From Anaerolineae bacterium (GTDB taxonomy: Bacteria; Chloroflexota; Anaerolineae; 4572-78; J111), in the NCBI GenBank assembly GCA_020433785.1, contig JAGRCC010000546.1, positions 1 through 6,922 of the forward strand: a stretch of DNA of 6,922 nt, in the 5' to 3' direction. Every line of letters starts with the position of its first letter. Within the stretch, counting starts at the first letter, position 1. The translations under genes and the position numbers were made by a program. Shown here one piece after another: positions 4,964 to 6,922 of the stretch. The notes beneath the pieces were generated by a model, which was not told where the DNA came from, searched no databases, and worked only from the letters and a program-made list of their open reading frames with translations.

Positions 4964-6892
4964 ATGCGCGAAAGAAACAGCACAACGTTACTCGTATCGA
5001 TTCTGATCTTAGGTCTGATGGGTATCTTGGGAACCGCCTGTGGGGCCGCGCCGGCTGAAAACCCCGCTCCGCAAGTAAAGGAAGAGGCTCAAGCCGAAGA
5101 TCAACCGGAGGCAACGGATGAAGCGGCTGAAGCCGAAGCCGCCGAAGACGACCCCAATGCCACTTTAGCCGAAGCCCAAGAGTCGGGTTCACTCAAGGCT
5201 CAGGCGCTTGAAGGTGGCCTGGAAGTGGTGACCGACGAGTTGGATGTCAGTACTCCCCGCGAACATTACGGCGGTGAGTATCGCGACGTCGATTCCAGCG
5301 ATGGCGTCAGTTTTCACCCGTACACAACCTCAGACAGCGCCTCGTGGGCCTATCAAGGTTTGGTGTATGATAGCAGCCTGCTCCGGCTGGACCCCGATAC
5401 GCTGGAATACATCCCCAATATGGCCGAGAAATACACCATCTCCGAAGATGGCCTAACCTTTACCTTTTATCTGCGCCAGGATTTAAAGTGGAGCGACGGC
5501 GAACCCCTGACGGCTCACGATTTCGAGTGGACCTACAATCAAGTTATCAAACCGGAAAACGGCTTCCCTTATCTATCGCAGCTAGAGTTTATCACCTCAT
5601 ACAAAGCGCTGGATGATCACACCTTAGAGATCAAGATTGATAAAATTTATGCGCCGGCCTTGGGCCAGATGTCAGGACTGATCACGCCGCTGCCGCAGCA
5701 TGTGTGGGAAGGACTGCCTTGGGATGATCCGGAGAAGAACCCGGAAATTCTCAAACCAACGGTCTTCTCCGGTCCATACAAGCTGTCGGAATGGGAGCGT
5801 GATAAATTCGCGATTTTTGAAGCTAACGAGAATTACTGGTATCACGGCCGCCCCAACTTTGACGGCTATTCGATTGAAATCGTCCCCAGTGATGATATCG
5901 CCTTTGAGAAAATGCGTTCCGGCGAAACCGATACGGCCTACATTCCACCTGAAAAGTTGGAAGACGCCAAGCAAACGGAAAATATCAACGTCTATGAATG
6001 GTGGTCGCCCGCGGCCAGTTGGAGCTACGTGGGCTACAACCTGCGCGAAGGCTTTCCTACCAGCGATATCAACGTTCGACACGCGATCAACTACGCTGTT
6101 GACAAAGATCTGCTAACCGAAGAAGTCATGCTCGGTCAGGCTCGGCGCATGTGTTCGATTTACGCCGATACCCTGTGGGTGTATAATCCGGATGTCCCCT
6201 GCTACGAGTATGATCCGCGCGAGTCGCTCCGGCTCTTTGCCGAAGCGGGCTACACCTTTAATTGGGATAAAACCGGCGAGCCGCTCGATGTGTCCACGCT
6301 CGATACGTTTGAAATTGATCCTAACGGCGGGCTGCTCGATCCCGACGGCGAGAAAGTGACGGGCAAATTGGTCGATGAAAACGGGGAGCAGCTCACCCTC
6401 AAATTCATCTACGGCCCCAACAACAATCAAGTGCGCGAACTAATTTCGCTCATCGTCCAGGATTATCTAGCCGACGTCGGCGTTCAGGTGGACATCGAGG
6501 CACTGGAGTGGGCCAGTTTCCTTGAAGCCAAAAGCTCTAGCGACCCGAATTGGGACCTGTTGACCGCCACTTGGGGCGGCGTGCTGGAGCCGCACATCTC
6601 ATTTACGTTGTTCTCCGAGGAAAATATCCCCGACTTGAATTTTGGGGCGTATGTCAACAAAGAGGTGGAACAGCTTTTTGAAGAAGGCGGCGCTACCTAC
6701 GATACCGACATTCGCAAGGAAAAATACGGTGAAGTTCAACGGATTCTGGCCGAGGACTCGCCCTATATGTACCTATTCTACAGTAAATCCCGCAGCGGGC
6801 AGAATAAGCGTATTCAGGGTATCGAGCCGAAAGTCATCGGCATTTCCTGGAATTCAAATGATTGGTATATTTCCGACGAGCCGGCAAACTAG
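4964..6892 (+). CDS. ABC transporter substrate-binding lipoprotein, family 5 (peptide/nickel type, OppA/DppA-like)
   Basis: Extracytoplasmic receptor that captures an oligopeptide or similar solute and delivers it to an ABC permease. Residues 1-26 form a lipoprotein signal: basic start, hydrophobic core (9-22), then LGTAC with the lipidated Cys26. The box is loose, with Gly at -3 instead of the usual Leu. A flexible Ala/Glu/Pro-rich linker (27 to about 100) tethers the two-lobed domain. LKWSDGEPLTAHDFEWTYN (174-192) is the family's hallmark, followed by SGPYKLSEWERD (269-280), NENYW (288-292) and INVRHAINYAVDK (369-381). Cys397 and Cys413 could form a disulfide. A Gly/Asp-rich insertion (about 433-476) precedes the second lobe. 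The length of 642 exceeds the usual 500-600 because of linker and insertion. AGGAGG (4945-4950) lies 13 bases before ATG, rather far, but GGAGAG (4949-4954) is better placed. Family is certain; ligand is not deducible. Confidence 0.95.
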   Translation: MRERNSTTLLVSILILGLMGILGTACGAAPAENPAPQVKEEAQAEDQPEATDEAAEAEAAEDDPNATLAEAQESGSLKAQALEGGLEVVTDELDVSTPREHYGGEYRDVDSSDGVSFHPYTTSDSASWAYQGLVYDSSLLRLDPDTLEYIPNMAEKYTISEDGLTFTFYLRQDLKWSDGEPLTAHDFEWTYNQVIKPENGFPYLSQLEFITSYKALDDHTLEIKIDKIYAPALGQMSGLITPLPQHVWEGLPWDDPEKNPEILKPTVFSGPYKLSEWERDKFAIFEANENYWYHGRPNFDGYSIEIVPSDDIAFEKMRSGETDTAYIPPEKLEDAKQTENINVYEWWSPAASWSYVGYNLREGFPTSDINVRHAINYAVDKDLLTEEVMLGQARRMCSIYADTLWVYNPDVPCYEYDPRESLRLFAEAGYTFNWDKTGEPLDVSTLDTFEIDPNGGLLDPDGEKVTGKLVDENGEQLTLKFIYGPNNNQVRELISLIVQDYLADVGVQVDIEALEWASFLEAKSSSDPNWDLLTATWGGVLEPHISFTLFSEENIPDLNFGAYVNKEVEQLFEEGGATYDTDIRKEKYGEVQRILAEDSPYMYLFYSKSRSGQNKRIQGIEPKVIGISWNSNDWYISDEPAN

Positions 6893-6913
6893 GATTTATT
6901 AGGAGTTACGCAC

Positions 6914-6922
6914 TTGACATCC
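6914..6922 (+). CDS. Probable start of ABC transporter permease gene (cut by window end)
   Basis: Nine bases remain: TTG ACA TCC, read as Met-Thr-Ser from a TTG start. AGGAG (6901-6905) stands eight bases upstream, and the gap from the preceding stop is 21 bp, as expected for a co-transcribed gene. Permeases of family 5 peptide importers commonly follow the binding protein and often begin Met-Thr-x-Tyr-Ile. The call rests on context and the ribosome site, since the coding part is too short to test. Confidence 0.4.

Noticed and set aside
6914..6919. Perfect TTGACA as a -35 box
   Set aside because: It coincides with a TTG start preceded by AGGAG at good distance right after the binding-protein gene. 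No -10 can be tested because the window ends.

Overview
The window looks like a piece of a free-living bacterial chromosome of moderate G+C. The best guess for the source is a Chloroflexota-type bacterium, from an uncultured lineage or a metagenome. This rests on overall style only: an acidic, Ala/Glu-rich linker behind the lipoprotein cysteine of the solute-binding protein, and a membrane-anchored short SppA paired with a large exported amidotransferase-fold-like protein. No ribosomal or other marker gene is present, so the taxonomy is weak inference.

Layout. Positions 1-833 (minus strand) hold the N-terminal 277 residues of a CPA1-type Na+/H+ antiporter that runs off the left edge. Positions 834-1406 are a 573-bp divergent intergenic region with no credible gene. 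It carries several palindromes near a possible antiporter promoter, a 42-bp run of six heptad repeats, and two possible promoters facing right. Positions 1407-4718 (plus) are a tight two-gene unit: an S49 (SppA-like) membrane protease followed 3 bp later by a 795-residue anchored extracytoplasmic protein with two Rossmann/GATase-like regions and an Asp-rich Gly-X-Y tail. A hairpin at 4740-4768 probably ends this unit. Positions 4719-4963 are a second intergenic region with repeated CCTGnCAGG-type arms and a TTGAGTTA direct repeat. Positions 4964-6892 (plus) encode a family 5 (peptide/nickel type) ABC substrate-binding lipoprotein. The last 9 bases probably begin the permease gene of the same transporter, from a TTG start.

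How the parts relate. All four recognisable proteins belong to the cell envelope: ion/proton exchange, membrane proteolysis, an exported protein of unknown role, and oligopeptide-type uptake. Only the sppA-like gene and its downstream neighbour form a clear operon here. The ABC gene starts its own unit, and the antiporter is transcribed away from the rest. The least ordinary items are the protease plus GATase-like pair with its collagen-patterned acidic tail, the paired GTGAC(n)GTCAC dyads upstream of the antiporter, and the heptad repeat block. I see no mobile element, CRISPR array, tRNA or rRNA.
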